Source: Dehalococcoidia bacterium (GTDB lineage Bacteria; Chloroflexota; Dehalococcoidia; E44-bin15; DAOWNJ01). From it: a DNA stretch of 7,365 nucleotides. Positions 1 through 6,113 of this stretch are shown here, piece after piece. Location of the stretch: the NCBI GenBank assembly GCA_030642645.1, contig DAOWNJ010000049.1, forward strand, positions 1 to 7,365. The letters run 5' to 3'. The translations under genes were made by a program, and so were the position numbers. Every line of letters begins with the position of its first letter. The first letter of the stretch is position 1. The notes beneath the pieces are model-generated. The model did no database searches and was not told the DNA's origin. It saw nothing but the letters and a program-made list of their open reading frames with translations.

Positions 1-579
1 CGAAGGCATGGCCTTGCCGTCTGTCACGATGGCCCCTATACCGAGGTCGCCTTCGATGGATATGTGCCGGTGAGCTTTATGCAGGCTGAAGGCGCAAGGG
101 ATGTGGGAGTGGAGTTTCACTCCCTCTCCAAGAGCTATAATATGACTGGTTGGCGGGTTGGGATGGTGGTGGGAAATGAGGAGATGGTGGATGCCCTTTC
201 CAGGGTTAAGTCCAACCTTGATTCTGGGATCCCCCAGGCAATTCAGTACGCTGCAATCGAGGCGCTTCTGGGACCTCAGGACTGCATCCAGGAGCATAAT
301 GCCATCTACCAGCGCCGTCGAGATCGGGTTCTGGAGGCCATCACAAGGATGGGGCTTGAGGCAAGGCCCCCAAAGGCATGCCTCTATGTCTGGGCAAGGG
401 TCCCTGAGGGCTATACATCGATGGAATTTGCCACCAGGGCCCTGGAGGAGGCCTCGGTGGTCGTCACCCCAGGCATAGGCTATGGGAGGTTCGGGGAGGG
501 GTATATAAGAATATCCTTAACCGTCCCTGACGACCGTCTTGAGGAGGGACTTGAGCGGCTCTCCTCCACATTGAAGTAG
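1..579 (+). CDS. dapL: PLP-dependent class I/II aminotransferase, probably LL-diaminopimelate aminotransferase (5' end missing)
   Basis: This is the C-terminal 192 residues of a fold-type I aminotransferase; the reading frame is open from base 1 to the TAG at 577-579, and the N-terminal half lies outside the window. Residues are numbered from the first codon here. Visible family marks are the PLP-ring D-x-x-Y pair (D10, Y13), the Schiff-base lysine K44 in SLSKSYNMTGWRVG, the phosphate-binding R52, and the substrate-carboxylate arginine R170 in YIRIS. The block VGVEFHSLSKSYNMTGWR followed by VKSNLDSG is typical of the DapL group, which converts tetrahydrodipicolinate directly to LL-diaminopimelate for lysine and cell-wall synthesis in the cytoplasm. 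Another amino-acid aminotransferase of the same subclass remains possible because the N-terminal substrate residues are not visible. hflX follows on the same strand with almost no gap. The class is nearly certain; the substrate is moderately so. Confidence 0.85.
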   Translation, partial: RRHGLAVCHDGPYTEVAFDGYVPVSFMQAEGARDVGVEFHSLSKSYNMTGWRVGMVVGNEEMVDALSRVKSNLDSGIPQAIQYAAIEALLGPQDCIQEHNAIYQRRRDRVLEAITRMGLEARPPKACLYVWARVPEGYTSMEFATRALEEASVVVTPGIGYGRFGEGYIRISLTVPDDRLEEGLERLSSTLK

Positions 580-631
580 GGAGGATGCCATCACGGTAGG
601 GGAACCTAAGGAGCGGGCTTTCCTCGTTGGG

Positions 632-1696
632 GTGGATGTAAGGGGGAACAGGTGGTCGATAGAAAGCTCCCTTGATGAACTAGAGCAGCTTGCTCATACT
701 GCTGGGGCTGAGGTGGTGGGGAGGATGGTGCAGCGCCCCAGTAAACCATCAGCCGCCTACTATCTCGGTAAGGGGAAGCTGAAGGAGCTCGCCTCGCTGA
801 AGGAGGCGACGGGCTATGATGTCGTTATCTTCGACGATGAGCTCTCCCCCACACAGCAGAGGAATGTTGAGAAAGCCCTCCAGGTTAAGGTGATCGACCG
901 CACAGCCCTTATCCTGGACATCTTCGCCAGGCACGCCCGCACAAAGGAGGGGCAGCTTCAGGTTGAGCTAGCCCAGCACCAGTATTTCCTTCCCCGACTC
1001 CCTGGGCAGTGGACTCACCTGGAGCGCCTCGGAGGCGGCATCGGGACAAGGGGGCCTGGGGAGAGGCAGATCGAGACCGACCGCCGCCTTATACGCCAGA
1101 GGATACATAGGCTTAATGGTGAGATAGAGCATGTGAGGAGGCACCGCGCCCTATACCGCCGCTATCGAAGAAGAAGGGGAATCCCTGTTGTCTCGCTCAT
1201 TGGCTATACCAACGCCGGCAAGAGCACACTGCTTAATACCCTCAGTGGAGCCAATGCCCTGGTGGAGGATAAATTGTTCACCACCCTCGACCCCATTACA
1301 CGCCGCATCCGCCTTCCTGATGGGAAGGAGGTTCTCCTCACCGATACCGTTGGCTTCATCCAGAAGCTTCCCACCACCATCATCGCTGCCTTCAGGGCTA
1401 CCCTTGAGGAACTCTCAGAGGCCGACCTCCTTCTCCACATTGTTGACATAACTCAGGAAAGAAAGCGGAGCCAGATAGTTGAGGAAATCCTGAAGGGCCT
1501 TGGGCTTTCACAGAAGCCACGTATCACCGTTCTCAACAAGATAGACCTCATCGAGGATACCCAGCCAGTCCCCCTTAACGGAGAGACCCCTGTGGTGCTC
1601 ATCTCAGCAGCCAAGGGATGGGGATTCGACCACCTCTTGGGGGTGATCGAGGAGGCGCTCGGGAGCGACATAAAATTTTCACCCCTCCCCTACTGA
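632..1696 (+). CDS. hflX: Ribosome-associated GTPase HflX
   Basis: HflX is an Obg-HflX superfamily GTPase that binds the 50S subunit and splits stalled or stressed 70S ribosomes. From the GTG at 632 the product is 354 residues. An N-terminal HflX domain (about 1-110) leads to the glycine-rich segment GGGIGTRGPGERQIETD (134-150), a basic helical hairpin (150-183), and the G domain. The G motifs are G1 GYTNAGKST (191-199), G2 TT (217-218), G3 DTVG (238-241), G4 NKID (302-305) and G5 SAAKG (325-329). The start is uncertain. Upstream codons 602-631 read EPKERAFLVG, which continues into VDV and matches the usual HflX N-terminus, but no ATG, GTG or TTG lies in frame between the stop at 572-574 and 632. 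An ATC at 590 sits 5 nt after GGGAGG (579-584). Alternatively, the ATG at 585 may be separated from the frame by a lost base. The gene probably shares a transcript with the aminotransferase. Confidence 0.95.
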   Translation: MDVRGNRWSIESSLDELEQLAHTAGAEVVGRMVQRPSKPSAAYYLGKGKLKELASLKEATGYDVVIFDDELSPTQQRNVEKALQVKVIDRTALILDIFARHARTKEGQLQVELAQHQYFLPRLPGQWTHLERLGGGIGTRGPGERQIETDRRLIRQRIHRLNGEIEHVRRHRALYRRYRRRRGIPVVSLIGYTNAGKSTLLNTLSGANALVEDKLFTTLDPITRRIRLPDGKEVLLTDTVGFIQKLPTTIIAAFRATLEELSEADLLLHIVDITQERKRSQIVEEILKGLGLSQKPRITVLNKIDLIEDTQPVPLNGETPVVLISAAKGWGFDHLLGVIEEALGSDIKFSPLPY

Positions 1697-1714
1697 ATAG
1701 GGAAGGGGTGAAAA
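1676..1714. terminator. GC-rich hairpin between convergent genes (candidate bidirectional terminator)
   Basis: The arms are TTTTCACCCCTCCCCTA (1676-1692) and TAGGGAAGGGGTGAAAA (1698-1714). They pair over 17 positions with one mismatch around a 5-nt loop. The left arm lies in the last codons of hflX and the loop contains its stop codon. Neither strand has a clean U-run straight after the GC stem: the plus strand continues AAAAGTGCTT and the minus strand AAAATTTTA. Its position between hflX (plus) and the minus-strand operon suggests termination from both sides, but the efficiency is uncertain. Confidence 0.55.
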
Positions 1715-1762
1715 GTGCTTCGTATAATTATTCTTATGTCATCTCACAAAATGGGGCGGTAG

Positions 1763-1809
1763 CCACCGAGCTTTCCTAGCGGCGAGGGATAACTACATTT
1801 GCTCGGTGG
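1763..1809. repeat. 9-bp perfect inverted repeat around the stop of the small minus-strand gene
   Basis: CCACCGAGC (1763-1771) and GCTCGGTGG (1801-1809) are exact complements separated by 29 nt. The pair straddles the stop codon of the 49-residue gene. In its transcript it would place the last codons and stop inside a long loop. No U-run follows on the minus strand, so this is not a classical terminator; it could stabilise the mRNA 3' end or be chance. Confidence 0.4.
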
Positions 1810-1925
1810 AAATAGGAATCCTCGACCTTCCAGCCAACCTTTTTACACGCTTCCTCGAGGGTCTCCGCCTCAACCTGATGCCATTCCCTGGTGATTAGAT
1901 TCTCTATCTCAAACAATTTTACCAC
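1776..1925 (-). CDS. Small orphan protein, 49 residues, function unknown
   Basis: This minus-strand frame starts at GTG (1925-1923) and stops at TAG (1778-1776). A full Shine-Dalgarno sequence, AAGGAGG (1940-1934), lies 8 nt before the GTG, which is the strongest evidence that it is real. The product begins MVKLFEIENLITREWHQVEA and continues with a likely helix (TLEEACKKVGW, residues 22-32) and a C-terminal strand ending VVIPRR. It is a soluble mixed-charge protein with two tryptophans (W15, W32), one cysteine (C27) and no membrane segment or signal peptide. The layout suggests a compact strand-helix-strand fold. It lies 73 bp after the thiolase stop on the same strand, with a hairpin between them, so it is probably the last gene of that operon, expressed by read-through. 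I do not recognise the family and assign no function. Confidence 0.7.
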   Translation of the reverse strand: MVKLFEIENLITREWHQVEAETLEEACKKVGWKVEDSYFHRANVVIPRR

Positions 1926-1949
1926 TTTATCAGCCTCCTTTCTGAGAAT

Positions 1950-1987
1950 AACAGGGTAGCCCAGAGAATAGCCCGAGCTACCCTGTT
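1950..1987 (-). other. Intercistronic hairpin between the thiolase gene and the 49-residue gene
   Basis: The arms AACAGGGTAGC (1950-1960) and GCTACCCTGTT (1977-1987) pair perfectly over 11 bp around a 16-nt loop. Flanking GAGAAT/TTCTC extends the symmetry with a small bulge. Read on the minus strand it lies 12 nt after the thiolase stop and ends 10 nt before the AAGGAGG of the small gene. No U-run follows, so it looks more like a leaky terminator or an RNA-stability or processing element than a strong stop. Confidence 0.55.
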
Positions 1988-1998
1988 CTCATCCTACT

Positions 1999-3204
1999 TT
2001 AGAGCCCGAAGATATTTACGGCTATGGTGCATCCAGGTGGCTGCCCACCGAGGTTATGGATGAGCCCCATCTTCGGGTTCTTCATCTGGCGCTCGGGGAG
2101 CTGCGCCTTCCCCTGTACCTGCTTATATATCTCGTAGGTCATCCTAAGACCGCTTGCCCCTATCGGGTGGCCGAAGCACTTCAGTCCTCCATCAGGTTGA
2201 ACCGGAAGTGCATCCCCCCCCTCCAGAGCCCTCTGCAGGGTGAAAAATCCAGCATTGGAGCCTATGATATCCTCATAGACCTTCCCCCTGGGGCTGAACT
2301 GGAGGTCCTCCATCGTTACCGCCTCAGTTATCGAGAAGCAGTCGTGGACCTCGGCCATGCTTATCTCCTTACGGGGGTTCTTTATCCCTGCCTCGGCATA
2401 GGCTGCGAGGCCAGCTTGCCATGTCTCCTCAACATGGCAATAGTCATAGTCCTGCCTCTTCTGCCCCTCAGAGGGGCCAACGCATATTTGGAGGGCCTTT
2501 ATATAGACAGGGTCAGCCCTGAAGTTCTTGGCCATACTGGCTGGGACAACTACCGCTGCTGATGAGCCATCGCTTACACCGCAGCAGTCAAATAGCCCCA
2601 ATGGCCAGGCAATTATCGGAGCTTTCAAAACCTGCTCCAGGCTCACCTCCCTCTGGAAGTGGGCCTTGGGGCACCGTGCCCCGTTCCAGTGGCTCTTCAC
2701 CGAGACCGTCCCTATCATCTTCTTTCCTTCCTCAGGAGACAGGCCATAGCGGGCGAAGTAGCCCGTCGCCAGCATGGCAAACATCCCCGGGGCAGTGGTC
2801 GTCGGGGCGACGCCTGTGCCCGGTCCACCACCCATACCAAGGCCGCTGAATCCGGTGTCTTTCAGCTTCTCAATCCCAAGGGCAAGGACGATGTCGTAAA
2901 CCCCTGCTGCCACCGCATAGCAGGCATTCCTCAGCGCATCGGAGGCGGTGGCGCAGGCATTCTCCACCCTTGTGACCGGCTTGTACTGCATCTTCAGCGG
3001 GACCGAAAGAACCTGGCCGGTTCCCCCTGTTCCTGTGGTTCCAACCCAACCTGCCTGTATATCACTCGGGTCTATCCCTGCATCCTCAAAGGCCTCATAG
3101 GCTGCGTCAACAATGAGGTCATCCCCACTCTTGTCCCATATCTCACCAAACTTGGTGCACCCCATCCCAATGATTGCAACCTTGTCTTTTATGCTCTCTG
3201 CCAT
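1999..3204 (-). CDS. Thiolase of the SCP-x / acetyl-CoA acetyltransferase type
   Basis: This 401-residue protein is a complete thiolase of the SCP-x-like branch, which works with DUF35 partners rather than as a classical FadA or AtoB enzyme. Visible catalytic features are the nucleophilic C84 in VENACATAS, H287 in HDCF (287-290), and H346 in the C-terminal GHPIGASG block (345-352). NLGGQPPGCTIAV near the end is the usual closing glycine-rich motif. The branch makes or cleaves 3-oxoacyl-CoA; the chain length and direction cannot be read from the sequence. The ATG at 3204 is supported by AAAGGAG a few bases upstream. That site sits in the 14-bp gap after the HMGS-like/DUF35 gene, so the two are almost certainly co-transcribed and probably form a complex like the archaeal thiolase-DUF35-HMGCS assembly or BbsA/BbsB-type thiolase pairs. 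The protein is soluble, with no signal peptide or membrane segment. Confidence 0.93.
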   Translation of the reverse strand: MAESIKDKVAIIGMGCTKFGEIWDKSGDDLIVDAAYEAFEDAGIDPSDIQAGWVGTTGTGGTGQVLSVPLKMQYKPVTRVENACATASDALRNACYAVAAGVYDIVLALGIEKLKDTGFSGLGMGGGPGTGVAPTTTAPGMFAMLATGYFARYGLSPEEGKKMIGTVSVKSHWNGARCPKAHFQREVSLEQVLKAPIIAWPLGLFDCCGVSDGSSAAVVVPASMAKNFRADPVYIKALQICVGPSEGQKRQDYDYCHVEETWQAGLAAYAEAGIKNPRKEISMAEVHDCFSITEAVTMEDLQFSPRGKVYEDIIGSNAGFFTLQRALEGGDALPVQPDGGLKCFGHPIGASGLRMTYEIYKQVQGKAQLPERQMKNPKMGLIHNLGGQPPGCTIAVNIFGL

Positions 3205-3218
3205 TTTCTCTCCTTTCT

Positions 3219-4673
3219 CTAGGCCCTCGGCGGCCTTACCTTCCAGAAGTAGTTCTGGACACCCCTGGCCCTGTCGAAATATATCTTCCTGAAGGTCATC
3301 TCGACAGGCATTCCAACCTTGCAGTCCTCAGGGACGCGGTCGGTCATGTCAAAGACACCTCTTCCTCCCCCCTCCCAGTCAATCACAGCGACGGTGGATG
3401 GGGGGTCTGGGGAATCAGCGAGGTTATCATGGGTGAATGAGGCTACCTTGGCCGGGATCCCGACGAAGCGATAAGGCTCAAACTCATCCTTTGCCTGGCA
3501 GATGACGCAGACACGTATAGGAGTCATGCCACCCATCCCACCACCCTGTATAAACTGGGGGGTGCCGCACTTCTTGCACTTCGCGCCATAGAGGCCAAGG
3601 ATTACCTTCGTGTCCCTCCAGACAGCTGAGTGAGAGGTAGGATCCCTCTCAGGGCGGCGGGCTGCCTCAAGGGTCACCAGGTTCTTCCAGCGCAAATATG
3701 TCCCCATGTTGCTGAGCTCTCTCCTTGAGGCAAGGTTATTCTTTATTCCCCTTCTTGTCCCGATTTTCTTTACCCCATCGGTAACTTGGATAAGATAGGC
3801 GTCTGCCCCGTTCCCATAGCTAGCGAGGAGTATCTTATCACCGGGATTCGCCTCCTCAAGGGCCGCCACCAGCATCATCAGGGCTTGGGGGGCGCCGGTA
3901 GCGCCAATATTCACGAAGAGTGGGTCCTGGACCTTTGCCGGGTCCATCCCGACCAGCCTCGCCATTGCCCCATGTCTTCTGACATCGTGGGCGGTATCCC
4001 ATACCGCCTTGGTTATGTCATCGGGCTTGATGTTGTATTTGCTCATAAGCCCTTTCATGGCTATCGGGAGGAGGCGGCTATAGCCCTCATCCAGGACCAT
4101 TCGGTCCTCCCAGCAGCGCGTAAAGGTATCGATCTCAGACCTCCACACTCCTGCAAAACTATCGGTAATATGGTAGTCACCATCAATAGATGCAACCACT
4201 CCATCCTTGGAGAGGAGCAGGGCCGCAGCACCATCACCCCAGGCCCGCTCGAAATCACCGCTTGGCGCCCCCATGCGGGTATCACCGACAGTAACCAGGA
4301 CATTATTGGCCGAGCCTGCATTGATGGCATCTATCGCCAGCCCCACGGCTGTGGTGCCTACCCTCAGTGTATTGGTGACATCAATTGTCCGGGTGTCCTG
4401 GCGCAAATCGAGCGCCTCAGCTATTATGCTTGCTCCCAGCCTCTCCTTGAAGGGAGCGGTTGTTGTGGCGAAGATGAGCATATCCACTGACTTGGGGTCG
4501 ATGCCGGTAAGGCAGTCAAGACCCGCCTCTACCGCCATGGTAAGGCTGTCCTCATCGATATTGGCCACCGCCTTCTCCCCAGGCATAGGAGCCCCTCCCC
4601 ATATCGTCCCGAATACAGAGCGAGGCATCCTATGTAATGGTACATATGCCCCGTAAGACTTGATTCCTACCAT
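3219..4673 (-). CDS. HMG-CoA-synthase-like protein fused to a C-terminal DUF35 zinc-ribbon/OB domain; HMGS active site degenerate
   Basis: The 484 residues form two parts. Residues 1-335 have the thiolase-fold layout of HMG-CoA synthase: MVGIKSYGAYVP at the start, ERAWGDGAAALLL (142-154), GATGAPQALMMLVAALE (257-273) and ILLASYGNGADAYLI (281-295). Residues 345-484 are a DUF35 (ChsH2/BbsA-like) domain with a rubredoxin-like zinc ribbon (C366, C369, C389, C392) and an OB-fold that in this family contacts CoA. By my manual alignment, the expected catalytic cysteine is leucine 103 (DVTNTLRVGT, where enzymes have a Cys before the x-x-G-T), the acid/base glutamate is replaced in FATTTAPF (68-75), and the usual histidine region reads AVWDTAHDV (223-231). 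Classical HMG-CoA synthesis is therefore doubtful, and a scaffold or CoA-channel role for the adjacent thiolase is my inference. The ATG at 4673 has GGAAGG 5 nt upstream and a good promoter at 4792-4820. Confidence 0.9.
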   Translation of the reverse strand: MVGIKSYGAYVPLHRMPRSVFGTIWGGAPMPGEKAVANIDEDSLTMAVEAGLDCLTGIDPKSVDMLIFATTTAPFKERLGASIIAEALDLRQDTRTIDVTNTLRVGTTAVGLAIDAINAGSANNVLVTVGDTRMGAPSGDFERAWGDGAAALLLSKDGVVASIDGDYHITDSFAGVWRSEIDTFTRCWEDRMVLDEGYSRLLPIAMKGLMSKYNIKPDDITKAVWDTAHDVRRHGAMARLVGMDPAKVQDPLFVNIGATGAPQALMMLVAALEEANPGDKILLASYGNGADAYLIQVTDGVKKIGTRRGIKNNLASRRELSNMGTYLRWKNLVTLEAARRPERDPTSHSAVWRDTKVILGLYGAKCKKCGTPQFIQGGGMGGMTPIRVCVICQAKDEFEPYRFVGIPAKVASFTHDNLADSPDPPSTVAVIDWEGGGRGVFDMTDRVPEDCKVGMPVEMTFRKIYFDRARGVQNYFWKVRPPRA

Positions 4674-4732
4674 TCGTTCCTTCCTTTCCTTTGAGATATT
4701 TTACTTTGGGAAGCCTTCCTTTTTTCTAAATT

Positions 4733-4742
4733 TCACCTCCTT
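4733..4742 (-). promoter_or_regulatory. Orphan full-length Shine-Dalgarno sequence in the operon leader
   Basis: On the minus strand AAGGAGGTGA is a ten-base match to the anti-Shine-Dalgarno sequence, about 60 nt upstream of the HMGS-like ATG at 4673. No ATG, GTG or TTG stands 5-10 nt beyond it. The only nearby frame is an 11-codon one beginning with the GTG inside the motif itself (4736 to the stop at 4701), which is too close to the motif to be started by it. It may be a ribosome standby site, a relic of a leader peptide, or chance. Confidence 0.35.
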
Positions 4743-4791
4743 ATATGTAGATAAAGCACCAAAGGCTATAAGGCAGAATAAATTAGCTATT

Positions 4792-4820
4792 AAGATAACC
4801 ATTCTGCTCAATTTTGTCAA
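4792..4820 (-). promoter_or_regulatory. Sigma-70-type promoter for the HMGS-like/thiolase operon
   Basis: On the minus strand the -35 box is TTGACA (4820-4815, perfect consensus), the spacer is 17 bp, and the -10 box is TATCTT (4797-4792, four of six). The predicted transcription start is near 4785, giving a leader of roughly 110 nt before the ATG at 4673. The region is clearly more AT-rich than the flanking genes. Confidence 0.7.
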
Positions 4821-4827
4821 GCGCAGA

Positions 4828-4856
4828 TTGCCTGTAGGTAGAAAGAGTGCTACAAT
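4828..4856 (+). promoter_or_regulatory. Sigma-70-type promoter for the S41 protease gene
   Basis: The -35 box is TTGCCT (4828-4833), the spacer 17 bp, and the -10 box TACAAT (4851-4856, five of six). The predicted start, near 4863, leaves a leader of only about 12 nt that contains AGGAGG (4865-4870) just before the ATG at 4875. The -35 box is 7 bp from that of the divergent operon promoter. Confidence 0.65.
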
Positions 4857-4874
4857 TTGGTGAGAGGAGGTCAG

Positions 4875-6071
4875 ATGCCCATCTCATCCAGGGTCTTCAT
4901 ACTGACCCTCATAGCTATCACCATCTTCGCCCTCGGCTTCGGGGTCTCCACGCTCGTTACGGAGAGCCCACCTCAAGAGGAGGGGGTCGTTTGGCAGGCA
5001 TGGGACATCCTTCAGGACTACTTCGTCGACCCCCAGGCCCTTGATGACCCCGAAGTCTTGGAGGCGATGATCCAGGCGCTGAGGGAGGGGGATGTTGATA
5101 TCCTCTTTGAGGCTATTGATGACCCCTATACTTCTCATATGGATGCCGAAGCCTATAGGCTTTTTTTGAGCGGGCTACAGGGTAGCTATGGGGGGATCGG
5201 GACAGTGCTGACAAAGGAAGCTGACCAGCTCGTTGTGGTCAGGGTCTTTGAGGATTCCCCCGCTGAAGCTAAGGGGATAGAGGCCGGCGATGTAATCCTG
5301 GAGATAAACGGCGAGCCCGCCCCCGAGATGAGCCTTGAGGAGGCGGCTGCCAGGATAAGGGGAGAGCCAGGGACCATGGTTGCCCTCCGCATCCAGCACG
5401 ACGGGGAGACTCGCGAGGTTGCTATCACGAGGGCTGAGATCCAGATCACAACTGTCTCGCACCAGATGTTAGATAATGGCATCGCCCATATCGAGATAAT
5501 CTCCTTTTCACTGAACACGCCTGCTGAGCTGATAGATGCCCTTGAGTATATCGAAGATGAGGGGGCCACGGCAATAATCCTGGACCTGAGGGACAACCCA
5601 GGGGGTCTTCTCATCTCCGCTGAAGCTGTGGCAAGCCAGTTCCTGGATGAAGGGGGCACAATCTACTGGCTGGTGGATAGGGAGGGGAATCAGCAGCGGA
5701 TAACGGCATCTGGGGGTGGCCTCGCTACCGAGATACCAATGGTGGTTCTGGTGAATGGGTATAGCGCCTCAAGCTCTGAGATCGTTGCCGGCGCTCTCCA
5801 GGATAACGAGCGCGCCACCATCATTGGCACGCAGACCTTCGGCAAGGGGAGCATAAACCAGCTAATCCCCCTTGAGGATGGGTCAGCGCTATATGTTACC
5901 ATCTGCCACTGGCTCACCCCGAAAGAGAATCAGGTTGAGGGTGTGGGCATAACCCCGGATATAGTGGTCGAGGGTGAGGATGAGCAGCTTCTGGAGGCAG
6001 TAGATATTCTCACCGTAAGCTTGAACCTGCCTGTGTTTTATGATAGAATTATTCTGTCAAGCTATATATAA
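4875..6071 (+). CDS. ctpA: Membrane-anchored C-terminal processing protease, S41 family with PDZ domain
   Basis: From the ATG at 4875 the product is 398 residues. That start has AGGAGG 4 nt upstream; an in-frame TTG at 4857 would overlap the -10 box and is rejected. A single hydrophobic segment (about 7-27) is an uncleaved signal anchor, so the enzyme should face the outside of the membrane. It is followed by an N-terminal helical cap, a PDZ domain (about 103-188, with GSYGGIGTVL and AGDVILEING), and the S41 core with DLRDNPGGLL (237-246). The catalytic dyad is S299 in NGYSASSSEI and K324 in TFGKG, 25 residues apart as in the D1-processing protease. S41 CtpA enzymes trim C-termini of exported or membrane proteins. 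The C-terminus carries a roughly 18-residue hydrophobic tail after the usual end, ending SSYI, encoded over the smpB promoter. smpB follows 42 bp downstream. Confidence 0.93.
   Translation: MPISSRVFILTLIAITIFALGFGVSTLVTESPPQEEGVVWQAWDILQDYFVDPQALDDPEVLEAMIQALREGDVDILFEAIDDPYTSHMDAEAYRLFLSGLQGSYGGIGTVLTKEADQLVVVRVFEDSPAEAKGIEAGDVILEINGEPAPEMSLEEAAARIRGEPGTMVALRIQHDGETREVAITRAEIQITTVSHQMLDNGIAHIEIISFSLNTPAELIDALEYIEDEGATAIILDLRDNPGGLLISAEAVASQFLDEGGTIYWLVDREGNQQRITASGGGLATEIPMVVLVNGYSASSSEIVAGALQDNERATIIGTQTFGKGSINQLIPLEDGSALYVTICHWLTPKENQVEGVGITPDIVVEGEDEQLLEAVDILTVSLNLPVFYDRIILSSYI
6021..6049 (+). promoter_or_regulatory. Extended -10 promoter within the 3' end of the protease gene, probably for smpB-ssrA
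   Basis: The -35 box is TTGAAC (6021-6026), the spacer 17 bp, and the -10 box TAGAAT (6044-6049, five of six), preceded by TGA to give an extended -10 (TGATAGAAT). The predicted start is near 6056, about 58 nt before the smpB ATG at 6114. It lies inside the last codons of the protease gene, so smpB and ssrA could be transcribed independently of it. Confidence 0.5.
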
Positions 6072-6113
6072 AAGAACTAGCTAGTTTTACAATAGAATAA
6101 ACGCCCTCTTGAG

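Noticed and set aside
2659..3222. Long plus-strand frame of 187 codons opposite the thiolase
   Set aside because: It is antisense to an intact thiolase with all catalytic motifs; the composition follows from the GC-rich codon positions of the real gene.
3786..4490. Plus-strand frame of 234 codons opposite the HMGS-like gene
   Set aside because: It is antisense to a full-length conserved domain, has no ribosome-binding site and no recognisable motif.
4660..4863. Plus-strand 67-codon frame across the divergent intergenic region
   Set aside because: It overlaps the HMGS-like start and both promoters, begins with a TTG that has no ribosome-binding site, and its AT-rich translation (many F, K, I) reflects base composition.
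4857..4874. TTG at 4857 as the start of the S41 protease
   Set aside because: It touches the TACAAT -10 box and lies upstream of the predicted transcription start; the ATG at 4875 has AGGAGG 4 nt before it.
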